NCBI RefSeq assembly: GCF_014201095.1
Contig: NZ_JACHDN010000001.1
Span: 2,728,001 to 2,792,000, forward strand
DNA length: 64,000 nucleotides
Source: Cellulomonas hominis
Lineage (GTDB): Bacteria; Actinomycetota; Actinomycetes; Actinomycetales; Cellulomonadaceae
Direction: 5' to 3'
Part shown: in pieces, positions 47,101-54,350 of the stretch
How the letters are laid out: every line of letters begins with the position of its first letter
Position numbering within the stretch: the stretch's first letter is position 1
Program-made: the position numbers and the translations under genes
Notes under the pieces: generated by a model
Database searches by the model: none
What the model was told of the DNA's origin: nothing
Seen by the model: only the letters and a program-made list of their open reading frames with translations

Positions 47101-47577
47101 GAGGGGTTCTTCGGGGCGCCCGCCCTGGTGGACCTCGACGACCTGCCCGGGGCGGACGACGACTCCGTCGCGGTGGACGCCGACGAGGCCGCGCTGCGCG
47201 CCGCGTTCCTCGCGACGCCCTGGGCCGCCCTGGAGCCGGTCGCCGTCGAGGTGGACGTCGAGACGACGGTCGGCGGCTACGTGCTGCGCTCCCGGATCGA
47301 CGCGGTGTTCCCCGACCCGGACCGGCCCGGCGAGCCCGGCGCGGTCGTCGTCGTGGACTGGAAGACCGGCGCCCCGCCGCGGGACCCCGCGGACGTCGCC
47401 GTGCGGGAGCTGCAGCTCGCGGTGTACCGGCTGGCGTGGTCCCGGTGGACGGGCACCCCGCTGGACCGGGTGAGCGCGGCGTTCTGCTACGTGGGGGCCG
47501 GCCGGACGGTCCGGCCGGAGCGGCTGCTGACGGCGCCGGAGATCGAGCGGCTGCTGCTCGCCGCGACGGCGGACTGA
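44164..47577 (+). CDS. adnB: AdnB: UvrD-like motor plus RecB-like nuclease subunit
   Basis: 1137 residues. Walker A is G-A-G-S-G-K-T (54-60). Motif Ia is T-F-T-R-K-A-A, motif II is D-E-Y-Q-D (304-308), motif III is G-D-P-H-Q-S-I-Y-G-W-R-G, motif V is H-A-A-K-G-L-E-W-D-V-V-A-V and motif VI is A-F-T-R-A-R, all intact, so this is the driving motor. The nuclease site is V-V-D-W-K-T-G (D1065, K1067) with Q-L-A-V-Y downstream. It is translationally coupled to adnA and ends 5 nt before the convergent phosphotransferase gene. Confidence 0.95.
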   Translation: MTAPTATAATAAARTDAPVLSAHDIAGLLRRPLPTDEQVAVIESPLRPALVVAGAGSGKTETMAARVVWLLANGLVAPEEVLGLTFTRKAAGELAERVRRRLRHLARAAAAEGIHLPGLSAAEDGGTALLTVARPTISTYNAYAASLVSDHGLRLGVEPAARLLGEAAQWQLASEVVESWTADLESAAAVSTVVEAVLTLSGALDEHLITPDDARRGIDDIVDGIEATPPGTPPRAPYAKVRDLVASLRERQRMLDLVGAYRERKRAADALDFGDQVAVAARLARDVPEVAAGERARFRVVLLDEYQDTSYAQLVLLSALFGGGHPVTAVGDPHQSIYGWRGASAGGLERFPTDFPDVAEDGDRRPAAVYALSTSWRNDVAVLDAANHVAAPLRRPERARVALPTLDARPGAGPGDVVAHLAPTLEEEAQAVAEFVAARWRPEGGRGVLPGPAGAPAPDGARVSAAVLCRKRAQFPVLHRALRAAGLPVEVVGLGGLLATPEVVDVVALLQAAHDPSRGDALMRLLTGARTRLGAADLHALADWSAHLARGLDPRARAAQAADGEPVVADVVDERSIVDAVDAPPPAGWTSPAGRALTPAGLARVAQLGDVLRAVRQHTYLSLPELVAHAERLWGLDIEVAARPGVAPGRARAHLDAFREVAVRYSDATDDPSLGGFLAWLESADAHEHGLDMPVAEPDPDAVQLITVHAAKGLEWDVVAVAGLVDGGLPATRTQGKDGPTDSAWTTGLGELPYPLRGDRADLPELAYAGAADPKDLEERRQRFLRDAGDHQVAEERRLAYVAFTRARAALLLTGAWWGDGSRPRPPSLFLTEVVEAGLARVAGWAALPDDGTENPRTQEQASAVWPADPFAGAGDGAATRRPAVEAAAAAVRAARDAGHAGDAAPARTPWDRTVELLLAERDAEARPRPEVELPAHLSASAVVRLAADRAEFARALRRPVPNRPSPQARRGTQFHAWVEGFFGAPALVDLDDLPGADDDSVAVDADEAALRAAFLATPWAALEPVAVEVDVETTVGGYVLRSRIDAVFPDPDRPGEPGAVVVVDWKTGAPPRDPADVAVRELQLAVYRLAWSRWTGTPLDRVSAAFCYVGAGRTVRPERLLTAPEIERLLLAATAD

Positions 47578-47582
47578 CCCGC

Positions 47583-48518
47583 TCAGACCGACGCGGCGCC
47601 CGGCTCCGCGACGTCCCGGGTCTGCTCGTCGAGCTCGTCGAGCATCTGCACCGCGTCGGCGACGACGTCGTCGTCCCCGGACCGCACCCCGTAGAGCAGC
47701 CAGCGGGCGAGCGCGAGCTCCCCGGCGAGCAGCGCCCGGTCGGCCAGGTGCGGGTCCGTGAGCTCCGTGCGGCGCAGCTGGTACGCCTCCATGATCGAGT
47801 CCACCGCGTCCTGCGGCGCCGCGACCAGCAGCCACGCGAGGTCGTCGGCGGGGTCGGCGACCTTGGCCTCGCCCCACGCGACCACGCCGGTGACGCCGCC
47901 GTCGGCGACCAGCACGTGGTCCGCGGACAGGTCGCCGTGCACCACTGTCGGGCTGAACCGCCACAGCGAGACGTCCTCGAGGCGCTCCTCCCAGCGGCGC
48001 AGCAGCGTCGCGGGCACCCGGCCGGTGCGCGCGGCCTCGTCGACCTCGGCCTGGCGGCGCTGGCGGTACGCGGCGGCGTCGTACACCGGCAGGCCCGCGT
48101 CCTCGACCAGCGCGACAGGCAGCTCGTGCAGGGCGCCGATCGCGCGGCCCAGGGCGGCGGCCGTGCCGGGACCGGGCTGCAGCCGGTCCAGGACCACCGG
48201 GCGCCCCGGCAGCTCGCGGTGCACGACCACCCGGCCGCCCTCCTCGAGCGGGGCGGCGCCCGCGACGCGCGGCACGTCGAACGGCAGCTTGCCGGCATCC
48301 ACCTGCTCCGCGACCGCGGCGAGCAGCACGAGCTCGGCCTCGAGGGCGGCGCCCGCGGCGGCGCTGCGCGGGGCGCGCACCACCCAGTGCCGGCGCTGCC
48401 CGTCGGTCACCAGGGCGACGTCGTCGTCCCCCGCGCTCGACCCGGGGCGCACCTCGCGGGCGTCGAAGCCGGGGACGGCGACGGTCGCGAGGGCGGCGAG
48501 GGCCAGGGGTGAACGCAC
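47583..48518 (-). CDS. APH-fold phosphotransferase of the adn-whiB7 locus
   Basis: 311 residues. The kinase-like fold shows V-V-H-G-D-L-S-A-D-H-V-L-V as catalytic loop. The metal-binding position that normally reads Asp-Trp-Gly is Ala-Trp-Gly-Glu-Ala here, so either the following A-D-P supplies the metal ligand or activity is altered. Macrolide 2'-phosphotransferases share this fold, but nothing here proves antibiotic activity. The start at 48518 follows TACCCT (48530-48525) by 6 nt, a leaderless arrangement. It is divergent from nudC. Confidence 0.82.
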   Translation of the reverse strand: MRSPLALAALATVAVPGFDAREVRPGSSAGDDDVALVTDGQRRHWVVRAPRSAAAGAALEAELVLLAAVAEQVDAGKLPFDVPRVAGAAPLEEGGRVVVHRELPGRPVVLDRLQPGPGTAAALGRAIGALHELPVALVEDAGLPVYDAAAYRQRRQAEVDEAARTGRVPATLLRRWEERLEDVSLWRFSPTVVHGDLSADHVLVADGGVTGVVAWGEAKVADPADDLAWLLVAAPQDAVDSIMEAYQLRRTELTDPHLADRALLAGELALARWLLYGVRSGDDDVVADAVQMLDELDEQTRDVAEPGAASV

Positions 48519-48645
48519 CGTCCCAGGGTAGGACCCGGACCCGCCGCCGGTCGTCCGCGGCGCACCGGTGGGCGTGTCCCGAGGTCCGCCGACCGCGGGC
48601 CGGGCGCCGACTGCGACGCCGCCGCGCGGCGCGTACGGTGGCGAC

Positions 48646-49716
48646 GTGTTCGCCTCCGACCTCCCTCTGTCGCGGACGGTCACGGACCGGGCCGCGGACC
48701 TCCGCGGCGACGAGGACCTGCTGGCCGCGCTGCTCGACGACGCCTCGACCCGGGTGCTGCTGGTCTCCGGCGGCCGGGTCGTCACCCGCGCCCGGGGCCG
48801 CCGCCGGGCGCTCGCGCTGTACCCGCCGCAGGAGGCCGCGCTGCGCGCCCCGACCGGGTCCCTGGCGGAGCGGTGGGCGTTCCTCGGCTACGACGACGCC
48901 GACCGCATCCCGGGCGTCGCCCCGGGGGAGACGCGCCCGGAGGGCCCGGCGTACCTGGCGCACCACGTGCCGGAGGGGGCCTCCGTCGCGCTGCCCGCGG
49001 GCGACGCGTGGACGCCGCTGCGCGAGGTCGGCGCCGAGCTGTCCGCGCGGGACGCCGGCCTGGCGACCGCGGCGGTCGCGCTCTACGAGTGGCACGTCCG
49101 GCACCCGCGCTGCCCGCGCTGCGGCGCGGTCACCTACACGGTGTCCAGCGGCTGGGTGCGCCGCTGCGTCGCCGACGGCACCGACCACTACCCGCGGACG
49201 GACCCGGCGGTGATCATGGCGGTCGTCGACGACGACGACCGCCTGCTGCTCGCGAACTCCGCCGCCTGGCCGACGCACCGGTTCTCGACGCTGGCGGGGT
49301 TCGTGGAGCCCGGGGAGTCGGTGGAGCACGCCATCCGGCGCGAGGTCCGCGAGGAGTCCGCGGTCGTCGTCGGCGAGGTCGAGTACCGGGGCAGCCAGCC
49401 GTGGCCGTTCCCGGCGTCGCTCATGCTCGGCTTCCGCGCCCGTGCGCTGTCCACCGACATCACCGTCGACGGCGAGGAGCTCCGCGCGGCGCGCTGGTTC
49501 GACCGGGACACGCTGCGCGCGGAGGTCGCCGCGGGCGCGGTCGTGCTGCCGCCCGGGACGTCGATCGCGCGGGCGCTCATCGAGGACTGGTTCGGCGGGC
49601 CGCTGCCCAGCGACCCGCTGCGCGACGGCTGGAGCCGGGGCGCGGTCCCGGCCGAGGGCGGCTCGGCGGCGCCGGCGCCCGGTGTGCCCGGGGCCGGGCC
49701 GCTCGGCACGCGCTGA
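48646..49716 (+). CDS. nudC: NAD(H) / NAD-capped RNA pyrophosphatase
   Basis: 356 residues. It hydrolyses NADH to NMNH and AMP and can remove NAD caps from RNA. The Nudix box lies near residue 225 (G-F-V-E-P-G-E-S, then R-E-V-R-E-E-S). The NudC-specific S-Q-P-W-P-F-P-A-S follows, and a zinc ribbon begins R-C-P-R-C-G with a third Cys in R-R-C-V-A-D-G; the fourth ligand position is not a Cys. The start at GTG 48646 is set by TACGGT (48634-48639) six bases upstream. The gene order nudC-mycoredoxin-uvrD2 is as in mycobacteria. Confidence 0.93.
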   Translation: MFASDLPLSRTVTDRAADLRGDEDLLAALLDDASTRVLLVSGGRVVTRARGRRRALALYPPQEAALRAPTGSLAERWAFLGYDDADRIPGVAPGETRPEGPAYLAHHVPEGASVALPAGDAWTPLREVGAELSARDAGLATAAVALYEWHVRHPRCPRCGAVTYTVSSGWVRRCVADGTDHYPRTDPAVIMAVVDDDDRLLLANSAAWPTHRFSTLAGFVEPGESVEHAIRREVREESAVVVGEVEYRGSQPWPFPASLMLGFRARALSTDITVDGEELRAARWFDRDTLRAEVAAGAVVLPPGTSIARALIEDWFGGPLPSDPLRDGWSRGAVPAEGGSAAPAPGVPGAGPLGTR

Positions 49717-49731
49717 CGGCCGGCCCCGGGC

Positions 49732-49998
49732 TCAGGCCCCGAGGCGCTCGCGGACCTGCACCAGCGACGGGTTCGTGGCCGCGGAGCCGTCCGGGAACAG
49801 CACGGTCGGGACGGTCTGGTTGCCGCCGTTGACCTGCTCGACGAACGCCGCGGCGTCCGGCTGCTGCTCGATGTCGACCTCGGTGTACCCGATGCCCGCG
49901 GAGTCGAGCTGCGTCTTGAGCCGGCGGCAGTAGCCGCACCAGGTGGTCGAGTACATCGTCACGGTGCCCGCGGCGGGCAGGTCCTGCGTGGTGGTCAT
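49732..49998 (-). CDS. mrx1: Mycoredoxin (glutaredoxin-like)
   Basis: 88 residues, glutaredoxin fold with the active site T-W-C-G-Y-C and the cis-Pro in T-V-P-T-V-L-F. Mycoredoxins reduce mixed disulphides of mycothiol with proteins, using mycothiol and its reductase, so the organism probably makes mycothiol. It corresponds to Rv3198A. It converges on nudC and is divergent from uvrD2. Confidence 0.93.
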   Translation of the reverse strand: MTTTQDLPAAGTVTMYSTTWCGYCRRLKTQLDSAGIGYTEVDIEQQPDAAAFVEQVNGGNQTVPTVLFPDGSAATNPSLVQVRERLGA

Positions 49999-50111
49999 CG
50001 TCTGCCTTCGAGGTCGGTCGGTCGTGCCACCCGGTGAACGCCCCGGGCCCCCCGCATCTTCCCGGACGCGACAGGCGGGCGTGTCGGCGGAGGGTGCGAG
50101 GATCGGGGGCG

Positions 50112-52142
50112 ATGCCTGCCGACGACCTCCTCGACGCCCTCGACCCCGACCAGCGCGAGGTCGCGCGCGCCCTGAGCGGCCCGGTGTGCGTGCTGGCCGG
50201 CGCGGGCACCGGCAAGACCCGGGCCATCACCCACCGCATCGCCTACGGGGTGCGCACCGGCGCGTACGCCCCGACGAGCGTGCTCGCCGTGACGTTCACC
50301 GCCCGCGCGGCCGGGGAGATGCGCACCCGCCTGCGCGACCTCGGGGTGGCCGGCGTGCAGGCGCGGACGTTCCACGCGGCGGCCCTGCGGCAGCTCCGGT
50401 ACTTCTGGCCGCGCGTCGTGGGCGGGCCGGTGCCCACGCTGATGGCGCAGAAGGCGCCGGTCGTCGCGGACGCCTGCCACCGGCTCGGCCTGTCCGTCGA
50501 CCGGGTGTCCGTGCGCGACCTGGCGTCCGAGATCGAGTGGGCGAAGGTCTCCCGGATCACCGCCGAGGACTACGTCCGGGCCGCCGCGGCCGCCGACCGC
50601 CCCGCGCCCGCCGGGCACGACCACCAGGCGGTCGCGCGGCTCATCACGGCGTACGAGGACGCCAAGGACGCGCGCGGCGTCATGGACATGGAGGACATCC
50701 TCTGGCTGCTCGCCGGGATGCTGGTGGAGAACGGCGCGGTCGCCGACGAGGTCCGCCGCCAGTACCGCCGGTTCGTCGTCGACGAGTACCAGGACATCTC
50801 CCCGCTGCAGAAGTTCCTGCTCGACCAGTGGCTGGGCGGCCGGGACGAGCTGTGCGTCGTCGGCGACCCGAGCCAGACCATCTACTCGTTCGCCGGCGCG
50901 ACGCCGCACTACCTCACCCGGTTCACCGCCGAGCACCCGGGCGCGCAGGTCGTCCGGCTCGTCCGGGACTACCGGTCCACGCCCCAGGTCGTCGGGCTCG
51001 CGAACGAGGTGCTGCGCCGCGCCCCGAAGGACCGGTCGGCGCGCTGGGAGCCGCTCGAGCTGGTCGCGCAGCGCCCGTCGGCGGGTCCGGTGCGGTTCGC
51101 CGTGTACGACGACGACGAGGCCGAGGCCGCGGGCGTCGCCACCCGCATCGGCCGGCTGGTCGCCGCGGGCACCCGGCCGAGCGAGATCGCCGTGCTGTAC
51201 CGCACCAACGCCCAGTCCGAGGCGTTCGAGCAGGCGCTGGCCGGCGTCGGCATCGGCTACGTGCTCCGCGGCGGCGAGCGGTTCTTCGCGCGGCAGGAGG
51301 TGCGCGACGCGATCGTCCGGCTGCGCGGCGCCGCGGTCGCCGCCGACCCGGACACCCCCATGCCGGAGACGGTGCGCGACGCGCTGCAGTCCGCCGGGTG
51401 GAGCGAGGAGCCCCCGGCCGCCCGCGGGGCCGCGCGCGAGCGCTGGGACACCCTGACGGCGCTCGTCGCGCTCGCGGACGACCTCGCCGCGTCCGCGGAG
51501 CGCCAGGGCACCCGGGCGACCGTCACGGACCTGGTCGCGGACCTCGACGAGCGCGCCGCCGCCCAGCACGCGCCGACCGTCGAGGGCGTCACCCTCGCGT
51601 CGCTGCACGCCGCCAAGGGCCTGGAGTGGGACGCGGTGTTCCTGGCCGGGCTGTCGGAGGGCCTGGTCCCCTGGTCGTCGGCCGACACCGCCGCCGACCT
51701 CGCGGAGGAGCGCCGGCTGCTCTACGTGGGCATCACCCGCGCCCGGCAGCACCTCGAGCTGTCGTTCGCGCGCTCCCGGACCCCCGGTGGACGGGCGACC
51801 CGGCGGCGCTCGCGGTTCCTCGACGGGCTGTGGCCGCAGGAGGGGCGCGCCCGGTTCGGCGACGCGGCCCGCGCCGCCCGGTCGGTGCCGCGCCTGACCG
51901 GGGAGGTCGACGCCGAGCTGCTGGCCGCGCTGCACGCGTGGCGGGCGGACCTCGCGAAGCGGACGTCGAAGCCCAGCTACACGGTGCTCGGGGACGCCAC
52001 GCTCGCGGCGATCGCCGAGCTGCGTCCGGCCGGCGTGCCGGAGCTCGCCCGGGTCCAGGGGATCGGGCCCGCGAAGATCGACCGCTACGGGCCGGAGCTG
52101 CTGGCGATCGTGGCGGGCCGGCGCCCGGCGGACGCGGGCTGA
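50112..52142 (+). CDS. uvrD2: UvrD2 helicase with HRDC domain, tetracysteine module absent
   Basis: 676 residues. Superfamily 1 motifs are complete: G-A-G-T-G-K-T (30-36), D-E-Y-Q-D (224-228), G-D-P-S-Q-T-I-Y-S-F-A, H-A-A-K-G-L-E-W-D and G-I-T-R-A-R. A C-terminal HRDC domain (about 605-670, L-H-A-W-R-A-D-L-A-K) is present. In mycobacterial UvrD2 a tetracysteine linker joins motor and HRDC and is needed for unwinding. Here the linker (about 560-605) has no cysteine at all, and the protein's only three cysteines are in the motor. ATG 50112 is the best start; a GAGGAT hexamer lies 8 nt upstream. Confidence 0.92.
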   Translation: MPADDLLDALDPDQREVARALSGPVCVLAGAGTGKTRAITHRIAYGVRTGAYAPTSVLAVTFTARAAGEMRTRLRDLGVAGVQARTFHAAALRQLRYFWPRVVGGPVPTLMAQKAPVVADACHRLGLSVDRVSVRDLASEIEWAKVSRITAEDYVRAAAAADRPAPAGHDHQAVARLITAYEDAKDARGVMDMEDILWLLAGMLVENGAVADEVRRQYRRFVVDEYQDISPLQKFLLDQWLGGRDELCVVGDPSQTIYSFAGATPHYLTRFTAEHPGAQVVRLVRDYRSTPQVVGLANEVLRRAPKDRSARWEPLELVAQRPSAGPVRFAVYDDDEAEAAGVATRIGRLVAAGTRPSEIAVLYRTNAQSEAFEQALAGVGIGYVLRGGERFFARQEVRDAIVRLRGAAVAADPDTPMPETVRDALQSAGWSEEPPAARGAARERWDTLTALVALADDLAASAERQGTRATVTDLVADLDERAAAQHAPTVEGVTLASLHAAKGLEWDAVFLAGLSEGLVPWSSADTAADLAEERRLLYVGITRARQHLELSFARSRTPGGRATRRRSRFLDGLWPQEGRARFGDAARAARSVPRLTGEVDAELLAALHAWRADLAKRTSKPSYTVLGDATLAAIAELRPAGVPELARVQGIGPAKIDRYGPELLAIVAGRRPADAG

Positions 52143-52170
52143 GCGCCTCGCGAAACTGCTCGGAAGTTTC

Positions 52171-52213
52171 TTCGTTTATTCGGTTGTGCGGCCCGCCCGG
52201 GCCCCTCTACGGT
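52171..52213 (+). promoter_or_regulatory. whiB7 promoter with AT-rich upstream element
   Basis: The -35 is TTGTGC (52184-52189) and the -10 is TACGGT (52208-52213), with an 18-nt spacer; the transcript should begin near 52220. Immediately upstream of the -35 is a T-rich stretch (TTCTTCGTTTATT, about 52168-52180) that stands out in this GC-rich DNA. WhiB7 is known to bind AT-rich DNA next to the -35 through its AT-hook, so this is a likely autoregulatory site. Confidence 0.75.
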
Positions 52214-52282
52214 GAACGAGTCCTGATGGAGGGCCGCGCTGTGCAAGCAGCGGGGCCGGTGATCGAGAGGAGGTGTGGTGCT

Positions 52283-52483
52283 GTGAAGACGATGACGAAC
52301 GAGTTCGGCGTCGGCGCGATCGCGCTGCCGTACCAGGCACCCACCTCCCACACGTCCCAGGGGATCGGTGTGTCCGCTTTCGGTACGGGCTTCCGTCCCG
52401 CCACCGGCGGCGCCGCTCTCCGGCTGCGTGCGCGCGATCTCTCGGTCGCCACCGACTCCCCTCCTGGAGGACCGGTCATCTGA
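52283..52483 (+). CDS. Upstream ORF in the whiB7 leader (attenuator peptide)
   Basis: 66 codons. AGGAGG (52269-52274) precedes the GTG start at 52283, and an internal ATG at 52292 is an alternative. The peptide has no recognisable domain. It begins V-K-T-M-T-N-E-F-G-V and ends P-P-G-G-P-V-I, with the terminal Pro-Pro a plausible slow-translation site. Its stop lies 19 nt before a terminator hairpin. In mycobacteria and Streptomyces, whiB7 is induced when translation of such an upstream ORF is disturbed by ribosome-targeting drugs, which prevents terminator formation. The arrangement here fits that scheme. Confidence 0.75.
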   Translation: MKTMTNEFGVGAIALPYQAPTSHTSQGIGVSAFGTGFRPATGGAALRLRARDLSVATDSPPGGPVI

Positions 52484-52501
52484 GTCGATGACCAGCCGCC
52501 C

Positions 52502-52541
52502 AGGCCGTGGAGTCCACCGGATTCCACGGCCTTCGTCTTTC
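52502..52541 (+). terminator. whiB7 attenuator: rho-independent terminator with T-tract
   Basis: Positions 52502-52515 pair with 52519-52532 (14 bp including one G:T) and are followed by TTCGTCTTTCT. It lies between the upstream ORF and whiB7, 84 nt before the whiB7 start. It is the clearest hairpin with a U-tract in the whole window, which argues for a regulated premature stop. The 3' half of the upstream ORF could supply a competing antiterminator, but I could not define the pairing with certainty. Confidence 0.8.
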
Positions 52542-52615
52542 TCCGACACGGGGAGGGCGCAGGTGCACGGGATCCACCGTCACCTCGCTCAACCCGCAAG
52601 TCATCAGGAGGAATC

Positions 52616-52963
52616 GTGCGGCTCACGACGCTGCTCGACACGGTCAACCAGGGTGGATCCGGTCCCTGGCCGCCCGCCTCGGCGCCCGCCGTCTCCGACG
52701 TGGAGTTCGACGCCCTCGTCGCCGGCCTCATCCCGTGCCGCACAGGCGACCCGGAGCTCTGGTTCGCCGAGCGCACCGCCGAGGTCGAGCGGGCCAAGGC
52801 ACTCTGCCGCACCTGCCCGCTGCTCGAGGGCTGCCTCGCCGGCGCGGTCGAGCGGCAGGAGCCCTGGGGCGTGTGGGGCGGCGAGGTGTTCGTCGGCGGC
52901 CAGGTCGTCGCCGTCAAGCGCGGCCGCGGCCGTCCCCGCAAGGACGCCAGCCCGGCCGCCTGA
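52616..52963 (+). CDS. whiB7: WhiB7 transcription factor
   Basis: 115 residues. WhiB7 is an iron-sulfur protein that binds the principal sigma factor and activates intrinsic antibiotic-resistance genes. The four cluster cysteines are C41, C64, C67 and C73, followed by W-G-V-W-G-G (84-89). The C-terminal AT-hook K-R-G-R-G-R-P-R-K (about 101-109) separates WhiB7 from other WhiB proteins. AGGAGG precedes the GTG start by 4 nt. It sits behind an attenuation leader and next to uvrD2, as in other actinobacteria. Confidence 0.95.
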   Translation: MRLTTLLDTVNQGGSGPWPPASAPAVSDVEFDALVAGLIPCRTGDPELWFAERTAEVERAKALCRTCPLLEGCLAGAVERQEPWGVWGGEVFVGGQVVAVKRGRGRPRKDASPAA

Positions 52964-52971
52964 CCGCCGTG

Positions 52972-53961
52972 TCACGCCGGGAGGGCGGCGCACCCGCAGT
53001 CGGGGTGCGCCGCCCACCGGCGCACCCGGGGCTCGACCCCGGGCAGGGGGATCTCGTACTGCGCCCCGAGCGTGCGGGGCGCACCGCCGTCGACGTGCGC
53101 GAGCACCTCGGCGGCCGCCAGCCCGGCCGCGACGGCGGCGAGCGCCGCGGGCGGGCCCGCCACCGGGCGCCGCCGCCCGGTGAGCTGCGCGAGCACGGCC
53201 GGCCACGCGGGGTCGGCCTCCGTGCGGTGCAGGTCCACGCACCGCAGGCACGGGCGGCCGTCGCCGTCGCCCTCGGCGCCCGGCAGCACGAACGGGCCGA
53301 CCAGCGCGTCGGCCTCCCGCAGCACCACGGGCAGGTGCGGCGCGCCGGCCGCGAGCAGGTCCAGGGCCGTGCCGGGGTCGGTGACGTCCGCGGACACCAG
53401 GACCGTGACGTCCGCCGCCGCCTGCCCCGGCCGCCGCACCCGCACGTGCGGGGCGGTCCGGGCCAGCAGGTCGCCGACCGCCCGGACGCGCGGCCGCCCG
53501 ACGTCCGCCGGGGCGAGCCCCGCCGCGAGGTCGCCGGCCCGGACCGTCCCCTGGTCGTCGAGCACGAGGGTGCCGACGCCCGCGGCCGCGAGCGCGGCGG
53601 CCAGGGTCGCGCCCGTGCGGCCCAGCCCGGCCACGGCGACCGTCGCACGCTCCCGGCGCCGCAGCAGGGCCGGCCCGTCCCCGTCCCCGGAGGTCAGCGC
53701 GTAGGCGCGCGCCTCGGGCACGAGGTCGGGCCGCACGCGCGCCGCACGGGCCCGGCGCGGGCGGACCACCCCCGTCGCCGCGAGCCGGTCCAGCGCTGCC
53801 GGCGGCAGCCACGCGTCGAGGGCGCGGTCGCCCAGGTCCACGAGGCGCTCGCACTGCTCGGCGGTCAGGCCGCGGACGCGCACCGCCCAGCGGCGGTCGG
53901 TGCCGATCTGCACCTCGCCCGGACCGCGCCGCACCACGCGCACACCCTGCTGGAGCTGCAC
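52972..53961 (-). CDS. ThiF/E1-like protein resembling TOMM leader-binding proteins
   Basis: 329 residues. A Rossmann core starts at G-L-G-R-T-G (112-117), but the Asn-Leu-x-Arg-Gln element that ThiF/MoeB enzymes use for adenylation is replaced (A-G-D-L-A-A-G-L), so it may not adenylate anything. Two cysteine pairs, P-C-L-R-C-V-D-L-H-R (C238, C241) and D-C-G-C (C322, C324), should bind zinc. The first lies in a block typical of TOMM-type RiPP cyclodehydratase partners. The N-terminal 95 residues could be a RiPP-recognition-like domain. Homologues occur next to whiB7 in many actinobacteria; the role is unknown. It converges on whiB7, with 8 nt between stops. Confidence 0.78.
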   Translation of the reverse strand: MQLQQGVRVVRRGPGEVQIGTDRRWAVRVRGLTAEQCERLVDLGDRALDAWLPPAALDRLAATGVVRPRRARAARVRPDLVPEARAYALTSGDGDGPALLRRRERATVAVAGLGRTGATLAAALAAAGVGTLVLDDQGTVRAGDLAAGLAPADVGRPRVRAVGDLLARTAPHVRVRRPGQAAADVTVLVSADVTDPGTALDLLAAGAPHLPVVLREADALVGPFVLPGAEGDGDGRPCLRCVDLHRTEADPAWPAVLAQLTGRRRPVAGPPAALAAVAAGLAAAEVLAHVDGGAPRTLGAQYEIPLPGVEPRVRRWAAHPDCGCAALPA

Positions 53962-54046
53962 GGCGTCCCACCCCCGTCCCGTCGGTCACCACCACCGTGG
54001 CACGCCGGAGGGGGGCGGAGGCCGTCGTCCACAGGACGGGTTCTGC

Positions 54047-54205
54047 TCAGGCCTTGCCGAGGATCCGGTTGAGCTTGGTCCCGCACACCGGGCAGATCGC
54101 CTTGGCCATGCGCCGCCCGGACTCGGACACGACGACCTCGCCCTCGGCCTGGCGCTTCTCCTTGCACTTCACGCAGTAGAACTCGCCGGCGTAGGTCTCG
54201 GCCAT
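54047..54205 (-). CDS. DUF5679 small zinc-ribbon protein
   Basis: 52 residues. Two CxxC pairs, F-Y-C-V-K-C-K-E-K near residue 10 and I-C-P-V-C-G-T-K near residue 40, define a zinc ribbon, and the family is DUF5679. The function is unknown. GAGGAGACAGAC precedes the ATG, giving a clear start. It stands alone between the ThiF-like gene and the divergent peptidase gene. Confidence 0.88.
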   Translation of the reverse strand: MAETYAGEFYCVKCKEKRQAEGEVVVSESGRRMAKAICPVCGTKLNRILGKA

Positions 54206-54350
54206 GTCTGTCTCCTCGTCGCGTGGTGGCGCGCCGGCTCCCGGCGCCCGGCCCAGTATCCACGCCGTGACAGGCGCCCGGAGGGCGTTTGCCCGCACGT
54301 CGCGGGCCAGGTCGCCGGGATCCGGCCCCGGAGCGGCTACGGTGCTGGTC

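Noticed and set aside
47583..48518. Macrolide-resistance phosphotransferase (mph)
   Set aside because: It shares the APH fold and lies near whiB7, but has an altered metal motif and no specific mph signature that I can recognise.
43870..49329. Very long open frame (1819 codons) on the minus strand opposite adnA, adnB and nudC
   Set aside because: It is the mirror of genes with G/C in nearly every third position, which removes stop codons from other frames. Its translation is low-complexity Arg/Gly/Ala with no domain, and the plus-strand frames have complete helicase and nuclease motifs.
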